This document shows, in pieces, positions 1 through 8,657 of a stretch of DNA of 64,000 nucleotides (position 1 is the stretch's first letter; each line of letters opens with the position of its first letter). The DNA comes from Candidatus Opimibacter iunctus (GTDB taxonomy: Bacteria > Bacteroidota > Bacteroidia > Chitinophagales > Saprospiraceae): assembly GCA_016716665.1 (NCBI GenBank), contig JADJVH010000019.1:6005-70004 (forward strand), written 5' to 3'. The position numbers and the translations under genes were made by a program. The notes beneath the pieces were generated by a model. That model saw only the letters and a program-made list of their open reading frames with translations. It was not told where the DNA came from and made no database searches.

Positions 1-121
1 ATTTTGCCTTCTGCTCGATCAAAGCCTGGCTGTCCGTGTGCCTCACATCCTCCTCTGCCAATGGGCGTGTCAATCCACATGCTGCAAGGAATAGGAAGAG
101 AATCATTACGGTTTTGGGCAT
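1..121 (-). CDS. Lipoprotein, N-terminal fragment (runs off window start)
   Basis: An ATG at 119-121 opens a frame that stays open to the window edge, giving 40 codons. The product begins MPKTVMILFLFLAACG: a short charged start, a hydrophobic stretch and a lipobox (LAAC), followed by a polar acidic region. This is a classic type II signal peptide, so the protein should be a membrane-anchored lipoprotein. Too little is present to name a family. An exact Bacteroidota -7 box lies upstream at 164-171, which supports the start. The 3' end is outside the window. Confidence 0.65.
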   Translation of the reverse strand, partial: MPKTVMILFLFLAACGLTRPLAEEDVRHTDSQALIEQKAK

Positions 122-163
122 GCAGACGATCTTAAAGTGGTTACCGGTTTAAAAGGAAGGTGG

Positions 164-195
164 CAAAAGTAGGGGTTTTGGGGCGGTTATGAAAT
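164..195 (-). promoter_or_regulatory. Candidate Bacteroidota promoter of the edge lipoprotein gene
   Basis: On the minus strand the -7 box reads TACTTTTG (164-171), an exact match to TAnnTTTG. A TTTC, close to the -33 TTTG element, lies about 19 bases upstream. It would give a leader of roughly 35 bases before the ATG at 121. Pattern match only; no transcript data. Confidence 0.5.
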
Positions 196-233
196 GAGAT
201 GAAATGGTTGAAGTATGAAGATCACCTCACCTG

Positions 234-255
234 GCACCAAACTTGAGTTTGGTGC
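234..255. repeat. Perfect 10-bp hairpin downstream of the acetyltransferase gene
   Basis: The arms GCACCAAACT (234-243) and AGTTTGGTGC (246-255) are exact reverse complements around a 2-base loop. It lies 36 bases past the stop of the acetyltransferase gene. There is no T tract on the minus strand, so it is not a textbook terminator; it may protect the 3' end or be one more dispersed palindrome. Confidence 0.6.
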
Positions 256-290
256 TTTCATTCCATGCTGGTCATATCAATTAGTCTCCA

Positions 291-755
291 TCAAAGCTTT
301 TTCCAAAAAACGACTTTGTCTTCTCCATCTTTCCAGAAGTCCCTTATCACAGCCTCTTGGTTGTATCCTATTTTTTGATAGAATTTCCTCGCGCTAATCT
401 GGGCAATATCACTTGAAGTTTCTACAATGAGGATCCTTCCGTCCTTGCGCTTAAGCAGTTGCTCAATATATTTCATGAGTTCACTTGCAATTCCTTTTCG
501 CTGATAGTCTTGTGAAACGCCAATTGCCAATAAATTATAAGTCCCGTCAGTCAGCTTTTCTGGTACACAATAGCAAAATGCAGCAAGTTTGTTGTCATGC
601 ATGTAGGTAAGCCAAATGTCCTGGGAGTCCGCATTATACAAGTAATCGGAAATCATATCATTCAGGTATTCAGATGGGAATAACTCACAGGAGTCCAATA
701 CTTTCTTTAATCCGTCTATATCAGCAGATGTTACGATCCTTATATTTTCATCCAT
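291..755 (-). CDS. GNAT-family N-acetyltransferase
   Basis: The product has the GNAT fold signature: a central strand followed by the acetyl-CoA binding segment IGVSQDYQRKGIASELM, matching the family motif (Q/R)xxGxG/A, and a late FYxKIGY segment typical of the last strand. GNAT enzymes move an acetyl group from acetyl-CoA to an amine; the substrate cannot be read from sequence. I place the start at the ATG at 753-755 (MDENIRIVT), which gives 154 residues; a longer frame reaches 803. It stands alone, with repeats downstream. Confidence 0.75.
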   Translation of the reverse strand: MDENIRIVTSADIDGLKKVLDSCELFPSEYLNDMISDYLYNADSQDIWLTYMHDNKLAAFCYCVPEKLTDGTYNLLAIGVSQDYQRKGIASELMKYIEQLLKRKDGRILIVETSSDIAQISARKFYQKIGYNQEAVIRDFWKDGEDKVVFWKKL

Positions 756-935
756 TAGTTTTCTATTATAATCAGCAACTGACGTATACAATTTCAATAC
801 CAATATTAAGGGCGCTTCTAATAACTATCAAAAGGGGAATAATAACTATCACCGTAAGTTGACAATCAATATGGAAAATTGATGATTATTGATGAGAAAT
901 CATTTGTAGACTGATCTCAATTTGTTGTAAAACCC

Positions 936-3152
936 TCAATTAGGGCAAGGAATCCTTTGAGTAGCTAGTACTTCGTTTATGACTTTAAGCAAATAACAAT
1001 TGCCATCATACCCTTTAAAGATTATTCCCTTTTCAGGATTATCTAAGAATAAAGACGAGTTAGCGAGATGCAACTCGGAAAGAGGCACTTCAGTATTAAT
1101 GCCTACACGTGGAAAATCTTCACATGCATCTCCAATGTTATTATTGTTCAGATCTGTTTGGAAGGGATTGACAACTGTAGGGCAATTATCTGAAGCATCA
1201 GGTATCCCATCGCAATCTGTATCCAGCATATCACAAACATCCCCCACACCGTTACTATTGCAATCATTTTGATCCGGATTGGAATCATTTGGGCAATTGT
1301 CACATATGTTGCCAATTCCATCCATGTCTGTATCAGATTGCTCCGGAGAAGAGCTATTCGGACAGTTGTCGCAACTATCCCCTATCCCATCATTGTCAGC
1401 ATCTAGTTGATCTGGGTTGTAGGTATTCAGACAATTATCACATAGATCGCCAACGCCGTCAGCGTCAAGATCTGCCTGCTCTGCGTTCGACATACCAGGA
1501 CAATTATCACATGCATCGCCAAATGAATCCGAATCGGAATCCACCTGGTTAGCATTTGAAGCATTTACACAATTGTCGCATAAGTCTCCTACCCCGTCAT
1601 CGTCAAGATCAGATTGATCTGGGTTTGTTATCAGAAGACAATTATCACATGCATCACCTTTATTGTCCAAATCCGTATCAAGCTGGGAACTATTATTTAA
1701 AAAAGGGCAATTATCACATGCGTCACCTTTATTATCAGTATCTGAATTCATTTGGTCAGGATTATACTGTGTAATGCAATTATCACAAGCATTGCCTACT
1801 CCATCACCATCTGTATCTAATTGATTAAAATTACTTTCGTAAATACAATTGTCGCAGGCATTTCCACGTCCATCATTATCAGAATCAATCTGCCCAGAAT
1901 TTGAGACAGAAGGACAATTATCAACGATGTCAAACACACCATCGCCATCAGCATCTGGAAGCGCGGGACAATTTTGTTTAATTTCCAAAATCGTGTTACA
2001 TCCAATCTCGTTACTGCTAATATAAGGTGGGTTATTAGTTTGCCAAACTCTGTTACACACAGAGATTACTGAACAATTATCCAGAAAATAATTATTCCGA
2101 ATAACCAAGGAACCTATTATAATCGGGTGGTCAAATCCGGAAATAGCTGAAAGAAAATTATGGTATTCAATTCTTAACTCGTTAACATTCTGTAGGTTCT
2201 GAAAACCAGCAATACTTACCAAAGTGGTGTTTCCACTAATTCTCAATGTACCAGCGATCTTTAATAAACTGTTAAATCCTGAAATATTTGAAATATTTGG
2301 CATATTAAATAATTCCAAATTTCCATAGATTGTATCTAATGTCATAAAATTTGGAAGAACAACGAAATTACCAGAGAATGCTATATCCCCACCAATGTAT
2401 TCAATATCATCTAAAACAGAGCCACTAAATGATATGACTTGAAATAAGGTCAGCCCATACATAATAGTGTCCAAATTCATCAAACCAGCGATACCAGATG
2501 GTGAATACAAATTACAAAAGCCTCCAATAGTTTGTAAATTTTGTAAACCCACTATAGAGCCATACGTTTTGTAAAAATGTCCGCCGGTTCTAATTAAACT
2601 GTTCATGCCAGTAATATCACCATCACAATAAAAATCGACTGCTCCACCTATATAAGTCAAACTGTTTAATCCTGAGATTAGGGCTATAGAAGTGTTTATT
2701 ATAAAAAATTCATTCTCAATAGTTACCAGATTATTCAATCCATTAATTTCAAATAGCCCACTTACATTTTCAAACCTAAGGCCTCCGCCGATATGTGTCA
2801 AGTTATTCAAACCCTGAATATTGCTTAGGTTACTGACCTCTTGAAATTTAAGATTACCACCAATTTCTGTCAAGCCAGATAACCCATTTAAATTGACCAA
2901 AGAACTGGTACTAATAATCTGAACACTTCCTCCTATAGTGGTAATCTGACTTAATCCGTTTAAATTTGAAATATTACTTCCTGTAATACCGACATTGCCA
3001 TCTATGACCGTGCATCCAGGGTAATCAGTTGGAAAATTATCTACTTGTGCCTGGGTACTAAATACGATTGCAATTGGAATGCAATTTTGTGCGTAAGTGA
3101 CTCCTAGATAGCATTGTAGGACTAGGATTAAGAAGAATCGCAACTTTTTCAT
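936..3152 (-). CDS. Secreted surface protein with L-domain-like repeats and thrombospondin type 3 repeats
   Basis: The product starts with a signal peptide (MKKLRFFLILVLQCYLGVTYAQ). The start is the ATG at 3150-3152; a longer reading uses an in-frame TTG at 3167. The first half holds leucine/asparagine-rich units of the form NLNGLxxLTxIGG, like receptor L-domain or BspA-type repeats. Next come about 11 thrombospondin type 3 repeats (DxDxDGxGDxCDNCP), a calcium-binding array. The end (VGINTEVPLSELHLANSS) resembles the stalk segment of Bacteroidota tail-fibre-like proteins. I see no T9SS type A or B sorting domain. Likely cell-surface or adhesive; the ligand is unknown. Confidence 0.75.
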   Translation of the reverse strand: MKKLRFFLILVLQCYLGVTYAQNCIPIAIVFSTQAQVDNFPTDYPGCTVIDGNVGITGSNISNLNGLSQITTIGGSVQIISTSSLVNLNGLSGLTEIGGNLKFQEVSNLSNIQGLNNLTHIGGGLRFENVSGLFEINGLNNLVTIENEFFIINTSIALISGLNSLTYIGGAVDFYCDGDITGMNSLIRTGGHFYKTYGSIVGLQNLQTIGGFCNLYSPSGIAGLMNLDTIMYGLTLFQVISFSGSVLDDIEYIGGDIAFSGNFVVLPNFMTLDTIYGNLELFNMPNISNISGFNSLLKIAGTLRISGNTTLVSIAGFQNLQNVNELRIEYHNFLSAISGFDHPIIIGSLVIRNNYFLDNCSVISVCNRVWQTNNPPYISSNEIGCNTILEIKQNCPALPDADGDGVFDIVDNCPSVSNSGQIDSDNDGRGNACDNCIYESNFNQLDTDGDGVGNACDNCITQYNPDQMNSDTDNKGDACDNCPFLNNSSQLDTDLDNKGDACDNCLLITNPDQSDLDDDGVGDLCDNCVNASNANQVDSDSDSFGDACDNCPGMSNAEQADLDADGVGDLCDNCLNTYNPDQLDADNDGIGDSCDNCPNSSSPEQSDTDMDGIGNICDNCPNDSNPDQNDCNSNGVGDVCDMLDTDCDGIPDASDNCPTVVNPFQTDLNNNNIGDACEDFPRVGINTEVPLSELHLANSSLFLDNPEKGIIFKGYDGNCYLLKVINEVLATQRIPCPN

Positions 3153-3167
3153 ACTAAAGAACTTCAA

Positions 3168-3560
3168 GAAATATCCAGGGGTATCCCCGGTATTGTAAAA
3201 TTAAGGGTTTTGTGGGTAGTATCAGTCGGCAGTCATCAATTGGCAATTTGCAGCTGGCAGTGAGCAGTCGGCAGTTTTCAGTGGCCAATATGCAAAAGAA
3301 CTGACGACTGGATACAGGTGAGGATATCAGGTCAACGGCATCTCCACCAAGCCCTGAAAGGGCGCAGGATTAGGAAAGGGGTTTAGAATAATGAGGGCCG
3401 TGGCAGGAGTTTGCTCCTGCCACCATGGGGATACCGATTGGGAATCCACATAGGATTTCATAATGTGGCAGGAGCAAACTCCTGCCACGGCCGACGCCCT
3501 GACGGGCGTGGTAGGTATTCCCCCAACCTCCTTATCTTGTTTCCCAAAGCACCATCCGCT
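3168..3560. repeat. Intergenic region with two strong hairpins and low-complexity sequence
   Basis: Positions 3220-3290 are a degenerate run built on GGCAGT/CAGTCGGCAG. At 3396-3423 and 3465-3493 lie two near-identical hairpins with arms GTGGCAGGAG and CTCCTGCCAC, each flanked by GGCCG on the outside, so the pair forms an inverted repeat around a spacer of about 40 bases. A third copy lies at 61345-61373. A shorter palindrome (GACGCCCTGACGGGCGTGG) follows at about 3493-3511. No gene is seen. Confidence 0.7.
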
Positions 3561-5717
3561 ATGAAAAATCTTCTGACCCTGATCCTCCTGGCCTCCACAA
3601 CCTACCTGCAAGCCCAGATGGCCGTCATGCCAGCACATACCCACGCCGCTATACAGGTGATCCAACGCGAACTCAATCAAAACCGGAGCGTGATATCCCA
3701 GGAGGTTATGGACTACTACCCTATCTATGTAGATCGCGGCCAATACCAGATCGCCGTGATGTGCAAGGTCAACGACACCTTTAACAAGGAGAATGCAGTC
3801 CGAGATGGATATGAGGTAGGCACGGTGATCGGGTCTATCGCCACAATACGAATGCCACTGAGTAAGCTACAGGAAGGGTTCTCATATCCGGGGATCGAAT
3901 ACCTGGAAGTGGCAGAGAAGATGGCACCCAATCTGGATGAAGCAATCAAGGATGTCCGCGCAGATAAAGTCCATAAAGGCATAGATCTGCCCCAACCCTA
4001 CACCGGCCAGAATGTTCTGATCGGAATCGTAGACTGGGGATTCGATTATACGCACCCAATGTTTTATGACACACTACTCGACCACTCACGCATCATGGCT
4101 TCATGGGACCAGGTCAAGAAGATAGGTACTCCTCCTCCGGGATTCTCCCACGGCGCTGCATACCTGGATGCGGATCAACTGGCCGCAGCACAACATGACA
4201 CGATATCTCCGCTGACTGACTACCACGGCACCCATGTAGCGGGCATCGCAGGTGGCAGCGGAGGCGGCACCAAATACCGCGGCATGGGCTTCGAAAGCGA
4301 CCTGCTCTTCAGCCAGATGCGCAATGACGTCACCAGCGCGATCGATGCCTTCCAATGGATGTACAATGTATCCCAGACCACAGGCCGACGCCTCGTGATC
4401 AACAATAGCTGGGGCAATTATCGCCTCTTCCCTCTCGACGGCACTTCACTGATGTCACAGGCAATAGATGCCTTCAGCGATCTCGGCGTAGTGTTCGTCT
4501 TCAGCGCAGGCAACAACGGCGATATCAATTTCCACCTCAAGAAATCCTTTGCCGCTGACTCTGTCAAGACCCGCATCATGGGCTTTGATTATGTCAATGA
4601 CAAAGATCTCTGGGGACAATCGATCAGTATGTGGGGCGAAGCAGGCAATGAATTTTCCGTTCAACTGCGCATACTTAATGAGACCAATGAACTCCTCGTT
4701 CAAACCGACCTGATCAATACCGCTACTGCAGCAGCTTACCTGGATACGTTTATCATCACCGGCAATGACACTATCTTCTATCATGTGACTACCGATGCTG
4801 CCCATCCACTCAACGGCCGGCCACAAATGACGCTCGATATCCGCAATAAAAACGCAGCACTCAAGAAGATCCTCTATGCACAGGCACCGACTGGCACGGT
4901 GCATTTCTGGAATACACGCCTCACTACTTATGGCATAGGCAACTGGGGCTATGGGTTTACCGCACCAAAGGCCGGATATGTCAATGGAGACAAGAACTAT
5001 GGCATCGGTCATCCCGCGGTCACTAACAGCGTCATCACTGCTGCGGCACACCAGACTAATTTCCTGCTCACTAATTTCTCCAGCTACGGACCACGGATGG
5101 ACGATGTGCAAAAACCAGATATCTCTGCACCGGGCCAGGATATTTGTTCGTCGTTCAATTCATTCTCTACAACCAACCTGACAGCCGTCACCAAGACGAC
5201 GTTTAATGGCAAGGAATATGAATGGGTGAGACTCAGCGGCACCAGCATGAGCGGCCCGATGGTCGCAGGCGCTGTTGCATTGATCCTTGAAGCTGATCCA
5301 AATCTGAGCAGCGCACAAGTCAAAGAGCTCATCATCAATACTGCACGTGAAGACAACCTGACAGGTGATCTGCCAACAGAGGGACATGTTCGATGGGGAC
5401 ATGGCAAGCTCGATGTCTACTCAGCTATCCAAAGCATTACCAACACGGGCATCTCCAATATCACCGAGTCGAAAGATTATGCTTTTCCAAATCCTGCAAA
5501 GGATATCCTCTATGTGACAAAAAGCCTGCAAGGAAATGAAACCTATCAGCTCATGAGCCTTGATGGACGGTTGATGAGTGCCGGACATTTTGATGGCGCA
5601 CTCCATGTGGATGCTATCCTGATGGGGTGTACTTCCTCACGATTGAAGATGCATCTGCGACCGAATCTTACAGGATATCAGTATTGCATTAAGATAAACT
5701 GGAGATTAGCAGCTTAA
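3561..5717 (+). CDS. Subtilisin-like S8 serine protease, T9SS domain frameshifted
   Basis: The ATG at 3561 gives a signal peptide (MKNLLTLILLASTTYLQAQ); the frame open further upstream runs through a repeat. The S8 catalytic triad is complete: Asp158 in IVDWGFDYTHP, His225 in YHGTHVAGIAGG and Ser562 in LSGTSMSGPMVAGA. The spacing between His and Ser is long, with an inserted beta-rich domain. The C terminus begins a T9SS type A domain (YAFPNPAKDILYVT) but leaves frame near 5620. In the +2 frame the sequence continues DGVYFLTIEDASATESYR and stops at 5690-5692, exactly as a type A domain should. One lost base, probably a C in the run at 5619, explains this. Secreted endopeptidase; frame break may be real or an error. 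Confidence 0.85.
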   Translation: MKNLLTLILLASTTYLQAQMAVMPAHTHAAIQVIQRELNQNRSVISQEVMDYYPIYVDRGQYQIAVMCKVNDTFNKENAVRDGYEVGTVIGSIATIRMPLSKLQEGFSYPGIEYLEVAEKMAPNLDEAIKDVRADKVHKGIDLPQPYTGQNVLIGIVDWGFDYTHPMFYDTLLDHSRIMASWDQVKKIGTPPPGFSHGAAYLDADQLAAAQHDTISPLTDYHGTHVAGIAGGSGGGTKYRGMGFESDLLFSQMRNDVTSAIDAFQWMYNVSQTTGRRLVINNSWGNYRLFPLDGTSLMSQAIDAFSDLGVVFVFSAGNNGDINFHLKKSFAADSVKTRIMGFDYVNDKDLWGQSISMWGEAGNEFSVQLRILNETNELLVQTDLINTATAAAYLDTFIITGNDTIFYHVTTDAAHPLNGRPQMTLDIRNKNAALKKILYAQAPTGTVHFWNTRLTTYGIGNWGYGFTAPKAGYVNGDKNYGIGHPAVTNSVITAAAHQTNFLLTNFSSYGPRMDDVQKPDISAPGQDICSSFNSFSTTNLTAVTKTTFNGKEYEWVRLSGTSMSGPMVAGAVALILEADPNLSSAQVKELIINTAREDNLTGDLPTEGHVRWGHGKLDVYSAIQSITNTGISNITESKDYAFPNPAKDILYVTKSLQGNETYQLMSLDGRLMSAGHFDGALHVDAILMGCTSSRLKMHLRPNLTGYQYCIKINWRLAA

Positions 5718-5786
5718 GTATATCGGCAAGGATCATATACCTGTTGGGAATAGGAAAACGACAAACAGGTGCGGTCTATCCCTGTT

Positions 5787-6170
5787 TCAGGATAGTGCAA
5801 GGATCATGGTACAGATAGCCATGATGATCGTCAATGGCGTAAAGAGCAGTTTCTCCAGTTTGTTTTTTGATAGCGCATTGCCCAACGTATTCAATACAAA
5901 TAACGCCGTCATGCCCCACATGATATAAGTCATGATTTTCGCAGAAAATGGTGTTGCGATAAAACCAGCCTGCATCAGTACGAATAGGATAAGACCTGCA
6001 TTCATGATGATGGATACAGCCTCAAACCGATACATTTCTTTATCCGTGTTGAGCCTTCCACCCCAAACCATCTGATATGGTATGATCTTAAGGATAATCC
6101 CGATATGCAGGCACATAAATGCTGTCAGGAGTGTCAGCAATATCCATTGAACTACACCTATCATCTTCAC
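5787..6170 (-). CDS. Small four-helix membrane protein of unknown function
   Basis: The 127-residue product has four hydrophobic stretches at about residues 5-28, 50-72, 80-100 and 107-126, with a short charged loop (GGRLNTDKEMYRFE) after the first. I do not recognise a family. It could be a small inner-membrane protein. It is followed by the D15-like gene on the same strand at 52 bases upstream, so the two could share a transcript. Confidence 0.55.
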   Translation of the reverse strand: MKMIGVVQWILLTLLTAFMCLHIGIILKIIPYQMVWGGRLNTDKEMYRFEAVSIIMNAGLILFVLMQAGFIATPFSAKIMTYIMWGMTALFVLNTLGNALSKNKLEKLLFTPLTIIMAICTMILALS

Positions 6171-6221
6171 TAATGTTTAATCAGGACATACATGCCACCC
6201 TGAAATCAGGCAAGAGCTACA

Positions 6222-7442
6222 TTAAAAAGCCTCGCCAATATTAAGATAAAATACGCTATACCCTTTGCTGAATGCGTAATCAAACGCCACATTGGTGCGT
6301 GAATACTTATTGAACTTCAAACGGAGGCCTGCTCCACCTGCAGGGTGCCAGTATTTAAAATACTGGGTCTGATACTCCGATGCGGAGGTCAAGCTACCAA
6401 AGATCACACCTCCAACGAATCCATTGGCGGTAATGCCAAAGCGATACTCGGATTCGAAATACAGCATCGCATTGCTACGATACCGGTTTTGTTCCAGCCC
6501 ACGCGAAGATGAACCGGCAGCTGGTTCCCACCGGACTGAAGGTAAATCAAGATAAGGCGCCGCTCCTGTCACTATCGTCCAGTAATAACTCCTGAGTGCA
6601 AATACATCATGCTTCCTTCCCGGCAAGGGAAAGTACTTCCTCACATCCACAAAAGCAGATTGGTAGGCATCAGTGCTTCCCATGAGGGTGCTGAAAACAC
6701 TATACGTCAGGCTACCCATCCACCCTTGCAGCGGATTGACTGTGCTGCGACGTGTATCGTACAATGCTGACAAGGTGATACCTGATGATATGAGGTAATC
6801 CTTGTCTGCAGGCAGGTAGATTTCAGTGCTATCTCCAAGCGCCGTATCCTCTACGTCGATGTCATAATGATAGTCCAGGGCGTAACCCAAACCCAAAGCC
6901 AGGTCTGGCAATATTCCCTTCAGTGCATTTTGATGAATGCGCAGGTATTTGTAGTCAATATTGGTTTCATTATTTTCAGGCGTGTTGCCCCCAAGGCCCC
7001 AGGTATTCTGCGGATAGCTCAGGATAAAATGGTCGCCGGTAAAATTCCATCTGTTACCCCTGAGCCAGATATTGGGCTGCAACAGAAATCCATACCGTCC
7101 GTTGAAATCGAGATAAGGCACAAAGAATACTGAGGATACTGTCGTATTGGCGTTGTCCCCAAGGAGGAAGGTAGCATTGAAGGAAGTCACCACAGTCTTG
7201 CTGCCAGTCCTGCTGGATGCTGAAGGAAAAAAGGAGAAGTTTACTTTCTTATCATTACGCTTTGCATCAGTCTCCTTTACCTTGAGGACCCTGGCCAGGT
7301 AATCGATCATATCCACCTGCCTGACCGTGTCAGCAGGTACGATCTGACCGGTTGAATCCAGCACGATTGTCTTACGGGATTGCGCATGCATCATGATCAA
7401 CGGACAACAAAGGAGGATGGCCAGAAGTAATATTGATTTCAT
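6222..7442 (-). CDS. BamA/TamA-type (D15 surface antigen) outer membrane barrel protein
   Basis: After a signal peptide (MKSILLLAILLCCPLIMMHAQ) the product is rich in alternating beta-strands and ends in an aromatic residue (YSVFYLNIGEAF), as barrel proteins do. The segment SRGLEQNRYRSNAMLYFESEYRF matches the strand region of the bacterial surface antigen family (PF01103). There are no clear POTRA repeats, so this is a short stand-alone barrel of about 400 residues rather than BamA itself. Start: ATG at 7442; a second ATG lies at 7451. A frame extending to 7535 would overlap the upstream gene. Role in the membrane unknown. Confidence 0.7.
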   Translation of the reverse strand: MKSILLLAILLCCPLIMMHAQSRKTIVLDSTGQIVPADTVRQVDMIDYLARVLKVKETDAKRNDKKVNFSFFPSASSRTGSKTVVTSFNATFLLGDNANTTVSSVFFVPYLDFNGRYGFLLQPNIWLRGNRWNFTGDHFILSYPQNTWGLGGNTPENNETNIDYKYLRIHQNALKGILPDLALGLGYALDYHYDIDVEDTALGDSTEIYLPADKDYLISSGITLSALYDTRRSTVNPLQGWMGSLTYSVFSTLMGSTDAYQSAFVDVRKYFPLPGRKHDVFALRSYYWTIVTGAAPYLDLPSVRWEPAAGSSSRGLEQNRYRSNAMLYFESEYRFGITANGFVGGVIFGSLTSASEYQTQYFKYWHPAGGAGLRLKFNKYSRTNVAFDYAFSKGYSVFYLNIGEAF

Positions 7443-7494
7443 GCAGCGCATTTGAATTCTACTTGCAGCCCCAACATAGTGAGTTTTCAACAAT

Positions 7495-8449
7495 TCACTT
7501 GCCATGTTTTTCCATTGATGGCCACCTATTGCCATCTCTCAGGTAATAATCAAAATGCCGCTTAGTCTGTGTGAAGCGTTCACTTCTCCATTCACGGATA
7601 CCATGATCCGCGCCTTCAAACAAAATAAACCGCAAGGGATGTTTCGCTTCATAGAGCTTATTGACCATCTCAAGCGATTCTTCCGGTTGTACCCGCCAGT
7701 CAGCGCTGCCTTGCATCAATAATAACGGTGTAGTCTTGCATAACTGATCGGCCCAATATACCGCCGATCTTGCTTTGTAGGCTTCTTCTCTATTGGTAGC
7801 ATAATCAGGCACGAGTTCACCAAAGACATTTTTCTCCATCTCCGGCCTCGCGGCCGTATTGATAAACGCATCTGCCATCCCGGCAGTAATCACCGCTGCC
7901 TTGAACCGGCAAGACCGCTTTAGCGACAGGTAGGTCATCATCCCTCCCCTGCTGGTCCCCTCTATTCCTATTCTCGAAGTGTCTGCTTTAGGGTTGATAT
8001 CCAGCACCGGAATGAGATTAAAAATATCATTCACTTCGATTCCTCCAAATTCTTCCAGGCCCTCTCCACCATTCATTGCTCCTATATTGGCTGCCGATGA
8101 CGACATAGTGCCAACTCGCCATCTGTCCCATAAAATAAGTAATACTCATAGGGTTTAGCATTCCATAATCCCGGTTACCTCCACGATTGGAAATGATGCA
8201 TGGATAGTTCCCTTTTGCCTTCGGTTCGGCGAGGTATCCAGTCACCTTCAGTCCATCTGACATATAGGTAATCTTGAAAAAATCAACACTGTCCCTTATC
8301 CGGGCGGCAAGTCCTGCGTCACTTTTAGCAATCCAGGTCCACACGCTATCATCCACAGTATAGATGGATTTATCAATCAACTTCCCATCCTGTGCTTGCA
8401 GTGCAAATGGTGCGCAAATAATAAACAGGATCCGCATTATTTTCAACAT
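7495..8449 (-). CDS. Secreted alpha/beta hydrolase (prolyl oligopeptidase-like), frameshifted
   Basis: Two overlapping frames encode one product. The first (8449 to about 8072) has a signal peptide (MRILFIICAPFALQAQ) and the beta-strands before the active site, ending QYRSNE. The second carries GGEGLEEFGGIEVND, the nucleophile elbow GTSRGG, the acid in GSADWRVQPEES and the histidine in GADHG. A one-base insertion at about 8070-8073 joins the two halves into the family motif QYRxNxGGEGxEEFGG. With one frame the product would have the full S9-like triad. Predicted secreted or periplasmic peptidase/esterase. The break may be a sequencing error. Confidence 0.75.
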
Positions 8450-8657
8450 AATGGTTGCTTTACAGGGTAGACGTTCCCCGGTGAATCAATATACGCTATT
8501 CTCCGAATGATGGTCTGCCAGAATTGTCATTTGATAAAAATTCGATGAGGTATTCTTTTTCTGCACTCCGCTTTATGCAATTAGTGGTATTTTGTTCGTG
8601 TTACCATTCCCTTGCCAGACCTGGGTAGGTACCATCAGGTTCATGAATAACCAGTAA

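Noticed and set aside
3327..3743. Minus-strand gene of 138 codons
   Set aside because: Runs through the hairpin repeat and antisense to the protease start; repeat translation only.
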